Origin: Streptomyces sp. yr375
GTDB lineage: Bacteria > Actinomycetota > Actinomycetes > Streptomycetales > Streptomycetaceae
Direction of reading: 5' to 3'
Assembly: GCF_900110755.1 (NCBI RefSeq)
Contig: NZ_FOFF01000005.1
Location: forward strand, 124,001-188,000
DNA: 64,000 nt
The notes beneath the pieces are model-generated. The model made no database searches, was not told where the DNA came from, and was given only the letters and a program-made list of their open reading frames with translations. Position 1 is the first letter of the stretch; the number at the start of each line of letters is the position of its first letter. This document shows, piece by piece, positions 8,684 to 19,647 of the stretch. The position numbers and the translations under genes are program-made.

Positions 8684-9325
8684 GTGACAATCGGCACCAT
8701 GGAAAGCAGCAGCTCCCCGGGCGGCCGCACCCGCCGCGAGGCCACTCGGCAGAAGCTCTACGAGGCCGCCGTCACGCTCATCGCCGAACAGGGCTTCTCC
8801 GCGACCACGGTGGACGAGATCGCCGAACGGGCCGGCGTCGCGAAGGGCACGGTCTACTACAACTTCGCGAGCAAGTCGGTCCTGTTCGAGGAGTTGCTGA
8901 GGCACGGCGTGGGCCTCCTCACCGCCTCGCTGCGGGAGGCCGCCGAGCGCACCGCGCGGGAGGGCCGCGGCAAGGTCGACGCGCTGGACGCGATGGTCCT
9001 CGCGGGCCTCGTCTTCATCGAACGCTACCCGTCCTTCACGCAGCTCTACGTGGCCGAGCTGTGGCGCACCAACCGGGCCTGGCAGTCGACGCTCATGGTG
9101 GTCCGTCAGGAGGCGGTGGCCGTCGTGGAGGGCGTGCTGCGCGAGGGCATCGAGAACGGCGAGTTCAGCGACGAGATCGATGTGCCGCTGACGGCGTCCG
9201 CGCTGGTCGGCATGGTGCTGGTGGCCGCCCTGGACTGGCAGGCCTTCCAGTCGGAACGGTCCCTGGACGACGTCCACGCGGCGCTGTCGCGGCTGTTACA
9301 GGGGCGGGTGAGCGGCCGCCGCTGA
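8684..9325 (+). CDS. TetR/AcrR family regulator
   Basis: 213 residues from a GTG (VTIGTMESSSS) ten bases after GGGAGG. An ATG five codons later lacks a ribosome site. The N-terminal helix-turn-helix is typical: LYEAAVTLIAEQGFSATTVDEIAERAGVAKGTVYYNF. The ligand domain is undefined. It is the third gene of the ABC-YhgE operon and so most likely represses that operon. The ACTGACCAGTCAGT palindrome at 5759 is the best candidate site. Confidence 0.92.
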   Translation: MTIGTMESSSSPGGRTRREATRQKLYEAAVTLIAEQGFSATTVDEIAERAGVAKGTVYYNFASKSVLFEELLRHGVGLLTASLREAAERTAREGRGKVDALDAMVLAGLVFIERYPSFTQLYVAELWRTNRAWQSTLMVVRQEAVAVVEGVLREGIENGEFSDEIDVPLTASALVGMVLVAALDWQAFQSERSLDDVHAALSRLLQGRVSGRR

Positions 9326-9377
9326 CCGAGCGGCACGCGCGCGTACGGCTACGACGGCCGCGTGCACACGAACACGA

Positions 9378-9432
9378 AAGCGCCGGTCCGTCGGTGGCCA
9401 CGTCCCCCGTGAGCCGCCTCGAACCGGCGCTT
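9378..9432 (+). terminator. possible terminator after the TetR gene
   Basis: AAGCGCCGGT at 9378-9387 pairs with ACCGGCGCTT at 9423-9432, a perfect 10-bp stem closing a 35-nt GC-rich loop, 52 nt after the TetR stop. Confidence 0.5.
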
Positions 9433-9441
9433 CCGCATGCT

Positions 9442-9501
9442 CCCCCCGTTTTCCCCCGTTCCCCCGTTCCCGCCCCCGTTGTTCCCCCGTGCGGTCGTTC
9501 C
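9442..9501 (-). other. C-tract / G-quadruplex-like element
   Basis: The plus strand repeats CCCCCGTT-like units, so the minus strand has G-runs of 3-6 separated by 1-4 nt (GGGGGAACGGGGGAACGGGG). More than four such runs in a row meet the usual rule for an intramolecular quadruplex. The region 9326-9750 otherwise holds the terminator-like stem at 9378, this tract and the palindrome at 9676. No gene is convincing there. Confidence 0.6.
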
Positions 9502-9675
9502 CCCGGGGTACCCTCCGTGCCTCGCTCCCGCCGAACAGGCCGGCGGAAGGAGCGGATCGAGGGCGGCTCCGTTCCGGCGCCCCGTGTCGCCGGTGCCGGA
9601 GCCGTGCCCCTTCTCCGTGCCTCCACTCTCTCGTTCGCGCAGGTCGTCCCCCATCCGCGCGCGTACTCAACTCAC

Positions 9676-9699
9676 GCCCTGAGTACGCGTACTCAGGGC
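9676..9699. promoter_or_regulatory. 24-bp perfect palindrome upstream of the DUF4126 gene
   Basis: Arms GCCCTGAGTACG and CGTACTCAGGGC join without a spacer about 9687/9688. It ends about 38 bp before the -10 TACGAT (9738-9743) of the next gene, the place for an operator. A further GTACTC half-site lies at 9663-9668. Confidence 0.6.
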
Positions 9700-9750
9700 T
9701 GCGCGCTCATCCCCAGGACGCGGCCCGGCCGACTGGTTACGATCGCGTCC

Positions 9751-10365
9751 GTGTCCGTACTCCCCTTGGTGTTCACGAGCGGCTGGGCCAGCGGCGTCAA
9801 CGCGTACGCGGTGGTGCTGCTCCTCGGCGTCTTCGGCGCGACCGGTCTGAGCGACGACGTCCCGCAGACGCTGCAACGCCCCGAGGTGCTCGTCGCCGCG
9901 GGCGTGCTGTTCCTGTGCGAGGCCGTCGCCGACAAGATTCCCTACGTCGACTCGGCGTGGGACTCCGTGCACACGGTGATCCGGCCGCTGGCCGGGGCCT
10001 GGGTGGGCGCGCTGCTCGCCGGGCAGAGCGGTTCGCTCCCGGACCTGGCGGCGGGGCTGCTCGGCGGTTCCACGGCGCTGGCCAGCCACGCCGTCAAGGC
10101 GGGCACCCGGATGGCGGTCAACGCCTCGCCGGAGCCGTTCAGCAACGTGCTCGTGAGCCTGGCGGAGGATCTCGGGGTCGCCGGGGTCGTGACGTTCGCG
10201 GTGTTCCACCCGGGCGCGGCGGCGGTCATCGCGGGCGTCCTGCTGCTGGCCGGGGTGACGGCCTTGTTCTTCCTGGTCTCACGGATCCGCCGCTTCCTGC
10301 GGCGCAGGACGCAGCGGCGGGCGGACCGGCGTCTGACGGGGCGCACGGAATCGCCGCCCTGGTGA
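9751..10365 (+). CDS. DUF4126 family membrane protein
   Basis: 204 residues. The chosen GTG is preceded at 7 nt by TACGAT with no Shine-Dalgarno, which implies a leaderless mRNA. The sequence VLPLVFTSGWASGVNAYAVVLLLGVFGATG and the later KIPYVDSAWDSVHTVIRP are characteristic of the family. Four or five membrane spans are followed by a strongly basic tail (RIRRFLRRRTQRRADRR). No function is established for the family. Confidence 0.85.
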   Translation: MSVLPLVFTSGWASGVNAYAVVLLLGVFGATGLSDDVPQTLQRPEVLVAAGVLFLCEAVADKIPYVDSAWDSVHTVIRPLAGAWVGALLAGQSGSLPDLAAGLLGGSTALASHAVKAGTRMAVNASPEPFSNVLVSLAEDLGVAGVVTFAVFHPGAAAVIAGVLLLAGVTALFFLVSRIRRFLRRRTQRRADRRLTGRTESPPW

Positions 10366-10464
10366 CCCACTGCCGGTGACCCCCGCCGATGACCCACCGC
10401 CGGTGACGCCGCTGGTCACCGGCCCGCGGCGGCGTTGTCAGTGGTGGCCGATAAAGTCGCGGGC

Positions 10465-11967
10465 ATGGGACGGATTGCGGTGATCGGCGCCGGGATGGGC
10501 GCGCTGGCGGCGGCCGCCCGGCTGGCCGTGGCGGGCCACCGGGTGACGGTGTACGAGCGGACACAGACGTACGGCGGAGCTGTGCGCCGCTTCGAGCGGG
10601 ACGGCTTCGGCTTCGACACCGGCCCCGCTCTGCTGCCCCTGCCCGCCGTCTACCGCGACCTGTTCGTCAAGACCGGCAAGGAGCCGCTGGAGGCCTGCGT
10701 CGAGCTGGTCCAGGTCGACCCGTCGGCCCGGCACGTGTTCGCCGACGGCACCGAGGTGTCCCTGCCGAACGCCTCGCGCGCGGGGGTCGTCGCCGCGCTT
10801 GACGAGGCGCTCGGGGCGCGGGCCGGGCAGCGCTGGGGCGACTTCCTGGTCCGGGCCCGCGAGGCCTGGGACCGCACCCGCCGCCCGCTCCTGGAGGAGC
10901 CCCTGTGGCCGAACTGGTCGGTGCTGGCCGACCGCGAGCCCTACCCGGCGCTCCCGCACCGGCGGCTGCTGCGCACCCGGCGGGCCGGCACCCTCGCCGA
11001 GGTCGGAGCCTGGGAGCTGCGCGATCCCCGGCTCGCCGCGCTTCTCGAGGGCCACGCGCTCGCGTACGGCCTGGATCCACGGGCGGCCCCGGCGAGCGCG
11101 GCCGTCCTGCCGTACATGGAGCACGCCTTCGGCACCTGGTATGTGCGCGGGGGGATGCGGGAGCTGGCCCGCGCGGTGTACGAGCGGTGTGTCGCGCGCC
11201 GGGTCGAGTTCGTCTTCGACGCCGAGGTCACCCGGGTCCTGGAGAAGGACGGCCGCGCGGTGGGCGTGGAGTTGGCTGGGGGCACCTCCCAGGCTTTTGG
11301 CTCTGGGGAAGGCAGGGTGGTGGAGGCGGACTTCGTGGTCGCCCCGGGCAGCGCCGCGGGTCTGCCCGCCCGCGCCGACGGCGAAGTCGCCCCGCAGCAG
11401 GGCCTGCCCAGCCGCCTGACCGTGCTCCTCGCGCTGCGCGGCGCCCGCCCGGAGGGGAGCGCGCACCGCACGGTGGTGCACACGGTGGACCGCGAGGGCG
11501 AGTTGGAGAGCCTGTTCGGTGCGGCGCCGTCGGTGCCCGCGCGGCCGACGGTGACGGTCCTGCGGCCCGACGACCCCGGTCTGGTCCCGGACGGCGACCA
11601 CGAGGCGCTCGTCCTCAGCGCGGTCGTCCCCGCCGGGGCGGAGATACGCGACGAGCAGGTGGACGCGCTGGTCGCCGTCGCCGAGCGGGCGGTGCCCGGC
11701 CTGCGGGACCGTGCGCTGTGGCGGGAGGTGCGCACCCCCGCCGACATCGCGCGGGAGACCGGCGCGGCGGGCGGGGCGGTCCCCGCGCCCGCGCTGGCCG
11801 CCGCCGGGGGCCGGCTGCTGCACCCCGGCAACTCCACGGGTCTGCAGGGCCTGTTCACCGTCGGCGGCTGGTCGCACCCGGGCGGCGGGCTCCCGCACGC
11901 GGGGATGTCGGGCGCGCTGGTGTCCGGCCTGATCGTGGAGGGACCGGAGTTCCGCGGCTCCCAGTGA
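10465..11967 (+). CDS. phytoene desaturase-like FAD/NAD(P)-dependent oxidoreductase
   Basis: 500 residues. The ATG has -10 TAAAGT exactly 7 nt upstream and no ribosome site, so it is probably leaderless. The dinucleotide-binding motif IAVIGAGMGALAAAARLAVAGHRVTVYER is at the N-terminus. FDTGPALLPLPAVYRDLF and the C-terminal LFTVGGWSHPGGGLPHAGMSG match the CrtI/amine-oxidase superfamily. No phytoene synthase or other carotenoid gene is near, so a carotenoid substrate is not supported; the real substrate is unknown. Confidence 0.85.
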   Translation: MGRIAVIGAGMGALAAAARLAVAGHRVTVYERTQTYGGAVRRFERDGFGFDTGPALLPLPAVYRDLFVKTGKEPLEACVELVQVDPSARHVFADGTEVSLPNASRAGVVAALDEALGARAGQRWGDFLVRAREAWDRTRRPLLEEPLWPNWSVLADREPYPALPHRRLLRTRRAGTLAEVGAWELRDPRLAALLEGHALAYGLDPRAAPASAAVLPYMEHAFGTWYVRGGMRELARAVYERCVARRVEFVFDAEVTRVLEKDGRAVGVELAGGTSQAFGSGEGRVVEADFVVAPGSAAGLPARADGEVAPQQGLPSRLTVLLALRGARPEGSAHRTVVHTVDREGELESLFGAAPSVPARPTVTVLRPDDPGLVPDGDHEALVLSAVVPAGAEIRDEQVDALVAVAERAVPGLRDRALWREVRTPADIARETGAAGGAVPAPALAAAGGRLLHPGNSTGLQGLFTVGGWSHPGGGLPHAGMSGALVSGLIVEGPEFRGSQ

Positions 11968-12051
11968 GCCCCCGGCAGCGCGCCCGGCAGGCGGCGCTGC
12001 GGGGACGAACGCGGCCGTCAGACCGATACTGCGCTTCAGAACCGAAGAGCT

Positions 12052-13170
12052 TCAGAACCGATACTGCTCGTCGAAACCGTTGCCCTGCCCCTGCCCCTGC
12101 TGCTGTCCGTCGCCCTGGTACGGGTACGGGTGCTGCTCGGGCGGGAATTCGCCGCCGAGCGGGTCGTCGGTGTTGCGCTGCTGCGGGACCCAGACGCCGC
12201 CTGCCGGGGTCTCCCCGTAGCCGCCGGTGCCGTACTGCTCCTGGCCGTAGCCCTGTTGCCCGTGCTGCTGCTGGCCGTAACCGGCGTCGTAGGAGCCGCC
12301 GCCGTAGGTCTGGGTGCCGATGTACGGGTCGGAGTAGGCGGCGTACTGCTGCTCGCCGGTGGCGTCGTAGCCGTACTGCTGCTGGTGGTAGCCGGCGTAC
12401 GTGTTGTCGTACCCGTAGTTCTGGTCCGCGCCCTGGGCGGTCGCCGCGTACTGGTCCTGGTCCTGCTGCGGGGCCTGGCCGTTGGCGGCGGCGTACGCGG
12501 CGTCGCTGTATATGCCGTAGGAGCCGGTGTCGTCGGGCAGTGGCTGCGGCTCGTAGACGGAGGTGTTGCCGGCGGCCATCGGGTCCGCGCCGCGGGCCGC
12601 GGGCGTGAAGACGTCGTCGCGGTCGTAGTCGTCGTCGCCGAAGGTGTTCCGGTCGCCGAAGGCGTTGCCGCCCTGGCCGAACGCCAGGTCGTCGGCGCCG
12701 TACGGCCCGTCGGGGTCGGAAGCGGCCTGGGCCGCCGCCAGTTCGGAGGCCTCGGCGTCCGCGTCCTGGTCCTCGCCCTTGCCGCGACGGCGCTTGCTCA
12801 GCTTGCCGCCGCCCAGGCCCAGACCGCCGGCGATACCGCCGCCGAGGCCGAAGCCGCCGCTCCTGCCGCCGTCCGCAGCCGCGTCGGCGCCGGTTTCCGC
12901 GTCGGTGTCGGCGTCGGTGCGTCGGAAGGCCCAGCCCTCCGCGAAGCCGCGCCGGAAGGAGAGCGTGACGTAGGTCTGGCCGACCGCGAAGGCGGCCGCG
13001 CCCAGCGCGATGACGACGACCGACGGGATCAGGACACCGAAGACGACGCCGAGGAAGCCCACGAAGGCCAGCAGTCGCCAGCGCAACCGCGCCTTGTACT
13101 GCAGCAGCACCTCACCGAGCAGCCACAGCGCGACTACTCCGAACGCGATGTAGAGGACCGTCCAGCCCAT
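12052..13170 (-). CDS. membrane protein with Gln/Tyr/Gly-rich disordered tail
   Basis: 372 residues. Two or three membrane spans lie in the first 70 residues (VLYIAFGVVALWLLGEVLLQ and the LLAFVGFLGVVFGVLIPSVV region). An acidic and glycine-rich linker and a basic KLSKRRRGKG patch follow. The last ~170 residues are low-complexity and rich in Gln, Tyr, Gly and Asn, with QQQYGY, YGQQQHGQQGYGQEQYG and QQQGQGQGN runs. The composition resembles prion-like or condensate-forming domains. I do not recognise a function. Short direct repeats (ACCGATACTGC at 12019 and 12056) flank its 3' end. Confidence 0.8.
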   Translation of the reverse strand: MGWTVLYIAFGVVALWLLGEVLLQYKARLRWRLLAFVGFLGVVFGVLIPSVVVIALGAAAFAVGQTYVTLSFRRGFAEGWAFRRTDADTDAETGADAAADGGRSGGFGLGGGIAGGLGLGGGKLSKRRRGKGEDQDADAEASELAAAQAASDPDGPYGADDLAFGQGGNAFGDRNTFGDDDYDRDDVFTPAARGADPMAAGNTSVYEPQPLPDDTGSYGIYSDAAYAAANGQAPQQDQDQYAATAQGADQNYGYDNTYAGYHQQQYGYDATGEQQYAAYSDPYIGTQTYGGGSYDAGYGQQQHGQQGYGQEQYGTGGYGETPAGGVWVPQQRNTDDPLGGEFPPEQHPYPYQGDGQQQGQGQGNGFDEQYRF

Positions 13171-13226
13171 GTACGCCCCTCTCCCAGTGGCCGCTACGCA
13201 GTGTGTCTCAATCCGGTGCGACCGGT

Positions 13227-14159
<933 letters not shown>

Positions 14160-14221
14160 TTAGTCAGGGGTGGGCGGTCCCCCAACCGGATGCGGCGAAT
14201 CTGCCCGGATTGTCGACTTCT

Positions 14222-14260
14222 TGTCCACCCCTTGGACAATTGTTCCGAAGGACGGACAAA
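14222..14260. promoter_or_regulatory. inverted repeats between thiE and metF
   Basis: TTGTCCA and TGGACAA form a 7-bp inverted repeat with a 5-bp spacer. It overlaps a second one around GGACAATTGTTCC, followed by GGACGGACAA. It lies in the 125-bp gap after thiE and upstream of the metF promoter. It could be a metF operator or a weak thiE terminator. Confidence 0.45.
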
Positions 14261-14275
14261 GCGGGGGCGACCGGA

Positions 14276-14923
14276 CTACGCCTCGGCCAGCCGCTTCGCG
14301 AACTCCGCGGCCGCGGCCCCGGGGTCGTCCGCCTCCGTGATCGCGCGGACGACGACGACCCGGCGCGCGCCCGCGGCCAGTACCTCGTCCAGGTTGCCGA
14401 GGTCGATGCCGCCGATGGCGAACCAGGGGCGGTCGGTGCCGAGGGCGGCCGTGTGCCGGACCAGGTCGAGGCCGGGGGCGTGGCGGCCGGGCTTGGTGGG
14501 GGTGGGCCAGCACGGGCCGGTGCAGAAATAGTCCACGCCGTCCTGGACGGCGGCGGCCTCGGCCTCCGCCTCGGCGTGCGTGGAGCGGCCTATGAGGACG
14601 TCGTCGCCGAGGATCGCGCGGGCCGCGGGGACCGGCAGGTCGCCCTGTCCGAGGTGCAGGACGGCGGCCCCGGCGGCGTGCGCGACGTCCGCGCGGTCGT
14701 TGACCGCGAGCAGCCTGCCGTGCCGGGCGCAGGCGTCGGCGAACACCTGGAGGTGTGCGAGCTCCTCGGCCGCCTCCAGGCCCTTGTCGCGCAACTGGAC
14801 GATGTCGACGCCGCCCGCGAGGGCCGCGTCGAGGAACTCCGGAAGGTCGCCCTGGCGGGTGCGGGCGTCCGTGCACAGGTACAGCCGGGCGTCGGCGAGG
14901 CGGGTGCGGGCGGTGTCGGGCAT
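14276..14923 (-). CDS. thiE: thiamine-phosphate synthase
   Basis: 215 residues. It joins HMP-pyrophosphate and HET-phosphate to thiamine phosphate. Family motifs: [42 protein letters not shown] (substrate Asn-Asp), [37 protein letters not shown] and [11 protein letters not shown]. The ATG follows GGGGGGACC by 6-8 nt. It is oriented opposite to thiO-thiS-thiG 2.4 kb away and has no riboswitch of its own that I can see. Confidence 0.95.
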   Translation of the reverse strand: MPDTARTRLADARLYLCTDARTRQGDLPEFLDAALAGGVDIVQLRDKGLEAAEELAHLQVFADACARHGRLLAVNDRADVAHAAGAAVLHLGQGDLPVPAARAILGDDVLIGRSTHAEAEAEAAAVQDGVDYFCTGPCWPTPTKPGRHAPGLDLVRHTAALGTDRPWFAIGGIDLGNLDEVLAAGARRVVVVRAITEADDPGAAAAEFAKRLAEA

Positions 14924-15000
14924 ACGAAGGTCCCCCCAGGGTGGTGGCGTACGGGGGCGGGCGGGCCCCCGTACACCGGGTGATGGTGCGAATCCTCGGC

Positions 15001-15366
15001 TCAGACGGCGAGCGCCTGGGCGCGGCGCTTCACCTCCGTGCCGCGATTCTCACTCAGGGCCTGCGCCGGCGTACCGGGCAGGCTGGGGTCGGGAGTGAAG
15101 AGCCACTCCAGCATCTCTTCGTCCGAAAACCCGTCGTCCCGCAGCAGGGTCAGGGTCCCGGTCAGGCCCTTCACCACCTTGTCCCCGTCGATGAAGGCGG
15201 CGGGGACGTGCAGCGCGCGGTTCTCGCCTCGGCGTACGGCGATCACCTGCCCCTCCTTCAGCAACTGGCGGACCCGCGTCACCTCGACACCGAGCATTTC
15301 CGCGATGTCGGGCACGGTGAGCCAGGCGGGGACGAGAGCATCGATCTTTGCGTCAATCTCGGTCAC
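15001..15366 (-). CDS. Rv2175c family DNA-binding protein
   Basis: 121 residues from a GTG ([20 protein letters not shown]). The N-terminal helix-turn-helix, [30 protein letters not shown], and the C-terminal ...[34 protein letters not shown] end are those of the mycobacterial Rv2175c family. The mycobacterial member is a substrate of the PASTA-type kinase PknL, and here a PASTA kinase gene lies 4.3 kb away. DNA target unknown. Confidence 0.88.
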   Translation of the reverse strand: MTEIDAKIDALVPAWLTVPDIAEMLGVEVTRVRQLLKEGQVIAVRRGENRALHVPAAFIDGDKVVKGLTGTLTLLRDDGFSDEEMLEWLFTPDPSLPGTPAQALSENRGTEVKRRAQALAV

Positions 15367-15497
15367 GGGAACAAGCCTGCCATCTGCCACTGACAGTCGG
15401 AAGCGGAGGTGCTCCGCTGGGGGGCCCGCGGGGGCCTGACGGGTGGCCTTTTCGGGTGCGGCGCCGGGGTGGGCCGGGCGCGCGGTTGCCCGTGCCC

Positions 15498-16754
15498 CTA
15501 GGGGGTCGCGGTGGCGTCCTTCAAGGGGCGGGCCGGGTCCGCGAGTGCCTCCGCGTCCATGCGGCGGCCCGCCTCGATCAGCCGTCGGCCCTGGGCGAGG
15601 TCGCGGGGGCGGCCCACGGCCAGCAGGGCGATCAGGCGGCCCTCGCGCAGCCAGCACACCGTCCAGGCCGGTCCGGACGGGTCGCCGCGCCACAGGGTGC
15701 TGTCGGCGTCCGCGTGGTGGCCCACGTACTGGACGAAGCGGCCGAACTGTTCGGACCAGAAGTACGGGACGGGGTCGTAGACAGCCGGGAGTTCGCCGGT
15801 GGCGGCGGCGAGGATGTTCGCCGCGACCGTGCGCGGCCCCTGGAGGGCGTTGTCCCAGTGGTGGACGAGGAGCCGCTCGCCGTACCTTCCCGAAGGGAAG
15901 GAAGCGCAGTCGCCGACCGCGTACACGTCCGCCGCGGAGGTGCGCAGGCAGGCGTCGGCCACGATCTCGCGGTGCGCGCCGAGCGCGACGCCGGAGCCGG
16001 CCAGCCAGGCGGTGGCGGGGCGGGCGCCGATGCCGACCACGACGGCCTCGGCGGGCAGCCGCGAGCCGTCGTCGAGGACGACCGCGCCGGCCTCGACGCG
16101 CGCCACGCGCGCGTGGGTGCGCAGGTCGACGCCGTGGTCGGCGTACCAGGCGGTCATCGGGGCGGCCACCTCGGCGGGCAGCGCGCCCGCCAGCGGCCGG
16201 TCGGCGGCCTCGACGACGGTGACCGCGCAGCCGGCCTCGCGCGCGGCGGTGGCGAACTCCGCGCCGATCCAGCCCGCGCCGACGACCACGACGTCGTGCT
16301 GCCGGGCGAGCACGGGCCGCAGCCGTTCGGCGTCGTCCAGGGTGCGCAGCAGGTGGACGCCGGGCACGCCCTCGGTGCCGGGCAGCCGGATCGGTTCGGC
16401 TCCGGTGGCGAGGACGAGGACGTCGTACGGGACGGGTCCGGTCTCGGTGTCCAGCTCGTGGTCGGCGGGGCGCAGGCCGAGCACCTCGCGGCCGAGGACC
16501 AGCTCGATGCCGAGGCCCTCGAAGTCGACGTCGAAGGCGGAGTGCTCGGCCTTGCCGAGCAGGACGGCCTTGGACAGCGGGGGCCGGTCGTAGGGCTGGT
16601 GGAGTTCGGCGCCGATGAGCGTCACCGTGCCGTCGAAGCCCTGTTCGCGCAGGGCGACCGCGGTCTGCACCCCGGCCATGCCCGCGCCGACGACCACCAC
16701 GCGCCGCCCGGCCGGGCCGCCTTCTTCGTGCCTCTCGTGCCTCTGCTCGCTCAC
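15498..16754 (-). CDS. FAD/NAD-dependent ferredoxin-reductase-like oxidoreductase
   Basis: 418 residues. FAD motif VVVVGAGMAGVQTAVALREQG, QPYDRPPLSKAVL (typical of ferredoxin/rubredoxin reductases of Rieske dioxygenase systems), NAD motif DVVVVGAGWIGAEFATAAREAG, and VYAVGDCASFP. The C-terminal reductase domain is present. The GTG start has TAAGGT six bases upstream and no Shine-Dalgarno. No ferredoxin or oxygenase gene is adjacent, so its electron acceptor is unknown. ACTGAC-N5-GTCAGT at 16771-16787 lies around its -35 region. Confidence 0.88.
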   Translation of the reverse strand: MSEQRHERHEEGGPAGRRVVVVGAGMAGVQTAVALREQGFDGTVTLIGAELHQPYDRPPLSKAVLLGKAEHSAFDVDFEGLGIELVLGREVLGLRPADHELDTETGPVPYDVLVLATGAEPIRLPGTEGVPGVHLLRTLDDAERLRPVLARQHDVVVVGAGWIGAEFATAAREAGCAVTVVEAADRPLAGALPAEVAAPMTAWYADHGVDLRTHARVARVEAGAVVLDDGSRLPAEAVVVGIGARPATAWLAGSGVALGAHREIVADACLRTSAADVYAVGDCASFPSGRYGERLLVHHWDNALQGPRTVAANILAAATGELPAVYDPVPYFWSEQFGRFVQYVGHHADADSTLWRGDPSGPAWTVCWLREGRLIALLAVGRPRDLAQGRRLIEAGRRMDAEALADPARPLKDATATP

Positions 16755-16786
16755 CTGATCACCTTAGTCAACTGACTCTTCGTCAG

Positions 16787-17137
16787 TCAGCCGTCGTGCT
16801 CCGTGACCTGCTCCACAACGCTGGTGCCGCCGCCTTCCCGCGACTCCCACTCCCAGGTCTCCGTGAGCCGCACCCGCCCGTCCGGCAGTTCCTCGACCGT
16901 GGACACGCAGTGCCCCGAGGACGTCGTCCCGTCGTGCTTGAGCTGGACGTACCGGAAGTCGAGCCGGTCCCCCTGCCGGGTACCCACGAGGTGGCCGCGT
17001 ACGACGTCGCCGCCCGCGTAGTCGGCCCAGATCACGCCGTCCTGTTCGCGGTAGGCGAAGCGGGTGCGGGTGCCGACCTGGCCGGGGGCCTGGTCGGCGA
17101 CGGGGGCGAGGACGAGACCGTCGAGCGAACGGGACAC
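16787..17137 (-). CDS. conserved hypothetical protein (beta-rich, lipocalin-like size)
   Basis: 116 residues from GTG (VSRSLDGLVLAPVADQ) with an AGGGAG ten bases upstream. The sequence alternates short strands: TRTRFAYREQDGVIWADYAGGDVVRGHLVGTRQGDRLDFRYVQL. It ends in VRLTETWEWESREGGGTSVVEQV. Similar short proteins in Streptomyces have been labelled N-acetylglutamate synthase, but nothing here resembles an acetyl-CoA-binding fold, so I do not follow that name. It is divergent from the thiO riboswitch. Confidence 0.75.
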   Translation of the reverse strand: MSRSLDGLVLAPVADQAPGQVGTRTRFAYREQDGVIWADYAGGDVVRGHLVGTRQGDRLDFRYVQLKHDGTTSSGHCVSTVEELPDGRVRLTETWEWESREGGGTSVVEQVTEHDG

Positions 17138-17190
17138 GGGCGAGGGCTCCCTGACGAGTACGGAACACGACGAGTACGGGACACGCGGCC

Positions 17191-17220
17191 TTACTGAGAC
17201 GCGAGGCGGCGGGCTAGGGT
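17191..17220 (+). promoter_or_regulatory. promoter of the thiOSG operon
   Basis: TTACTG (17191-17196) and TAGGGT (17215-17220) with an 18-bp spacer place the start near 17228, just before the riboswitch. Confidence 0.5.
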
Positions 17221-17238
17221 GGCCAACGTAGAGCACTC

Positions 17239-17324
17239 GCGGGAGCCCGGACGCACCGGGCTGAGAGGGAGGCTGGCGGCCTCCGACCGTACGAACCTGA
17301 TCCGGGTCATGCCGGCGAAGGGAG
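17239..17324 (+). ncRNA. TPP (thi-box) riboswitch
   Basis: The conserved thi-box segments are present in order: CGGGAGCCC and its partner, ACCGGGCTGAGAGGG (17254-17268), then GAACCTGATCCGGGTCATGC (17293-17312) and CGGCGAAGGGAGG running into the ribosome-binding site of thiO. In high-GC actinobacteria these elements normally block translation when thiamine pyrophosphate binds. The overlap of the last conserved box with the Shine-Dalgarno supports that mode here. Confidence 0.95.
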
Positions 17325-17337
17325 GGGCTGGACGCCC

Positions 17338-19500
<2,163 letters not shown>

Positions 19501-19501
<1 letters not shown>

Positions 19502-19553
19502 AACCGGCCACCCCCTTCCCCCCCTCCCGGGGGAGGGAAACCGGCCACCCGGT
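19501..19553. repeat. direct repeat and hairpin after thiG
   Basis: AAACCGGCCACCC occurs at 19501 and again at 19539, flanking CCCCCTCCCGGGGGAGGG, which can fold into a hairpin. It starts at the thiG stop codon and probably forms its terminator. Confidence 0.5.
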
Positions 19554-19647
19554 CACCCCCTGGTTCGCGTCACAGGTCGGCTGCAGTCAGGGGTCGATCC
19601 CGGCGGAGGCCGCGGTGGTGTCAGTGGCGGCTCGTACACTCACCTGC

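Noticed and set aside
10465..11967. Phytoene desaturase as part of the terpene cluster
   Set aside because: It is 45 kb from the GGPP synthase and no phytoene synthase or cyclase is near, so a carotenoid pathway is not supported.
16771..16787. Third copy of the ACTGAC/GTCAGT operator
   Set aside because: The arms match, but the spacer is 5 bp, not 2, so the half-sites are out of register with the other two. It may be a different site or chance.
16787..17137. N-acetylglutamate synthase
   Set aside because: A name used for similar short proteins, but there is no acetyltransferase motif.
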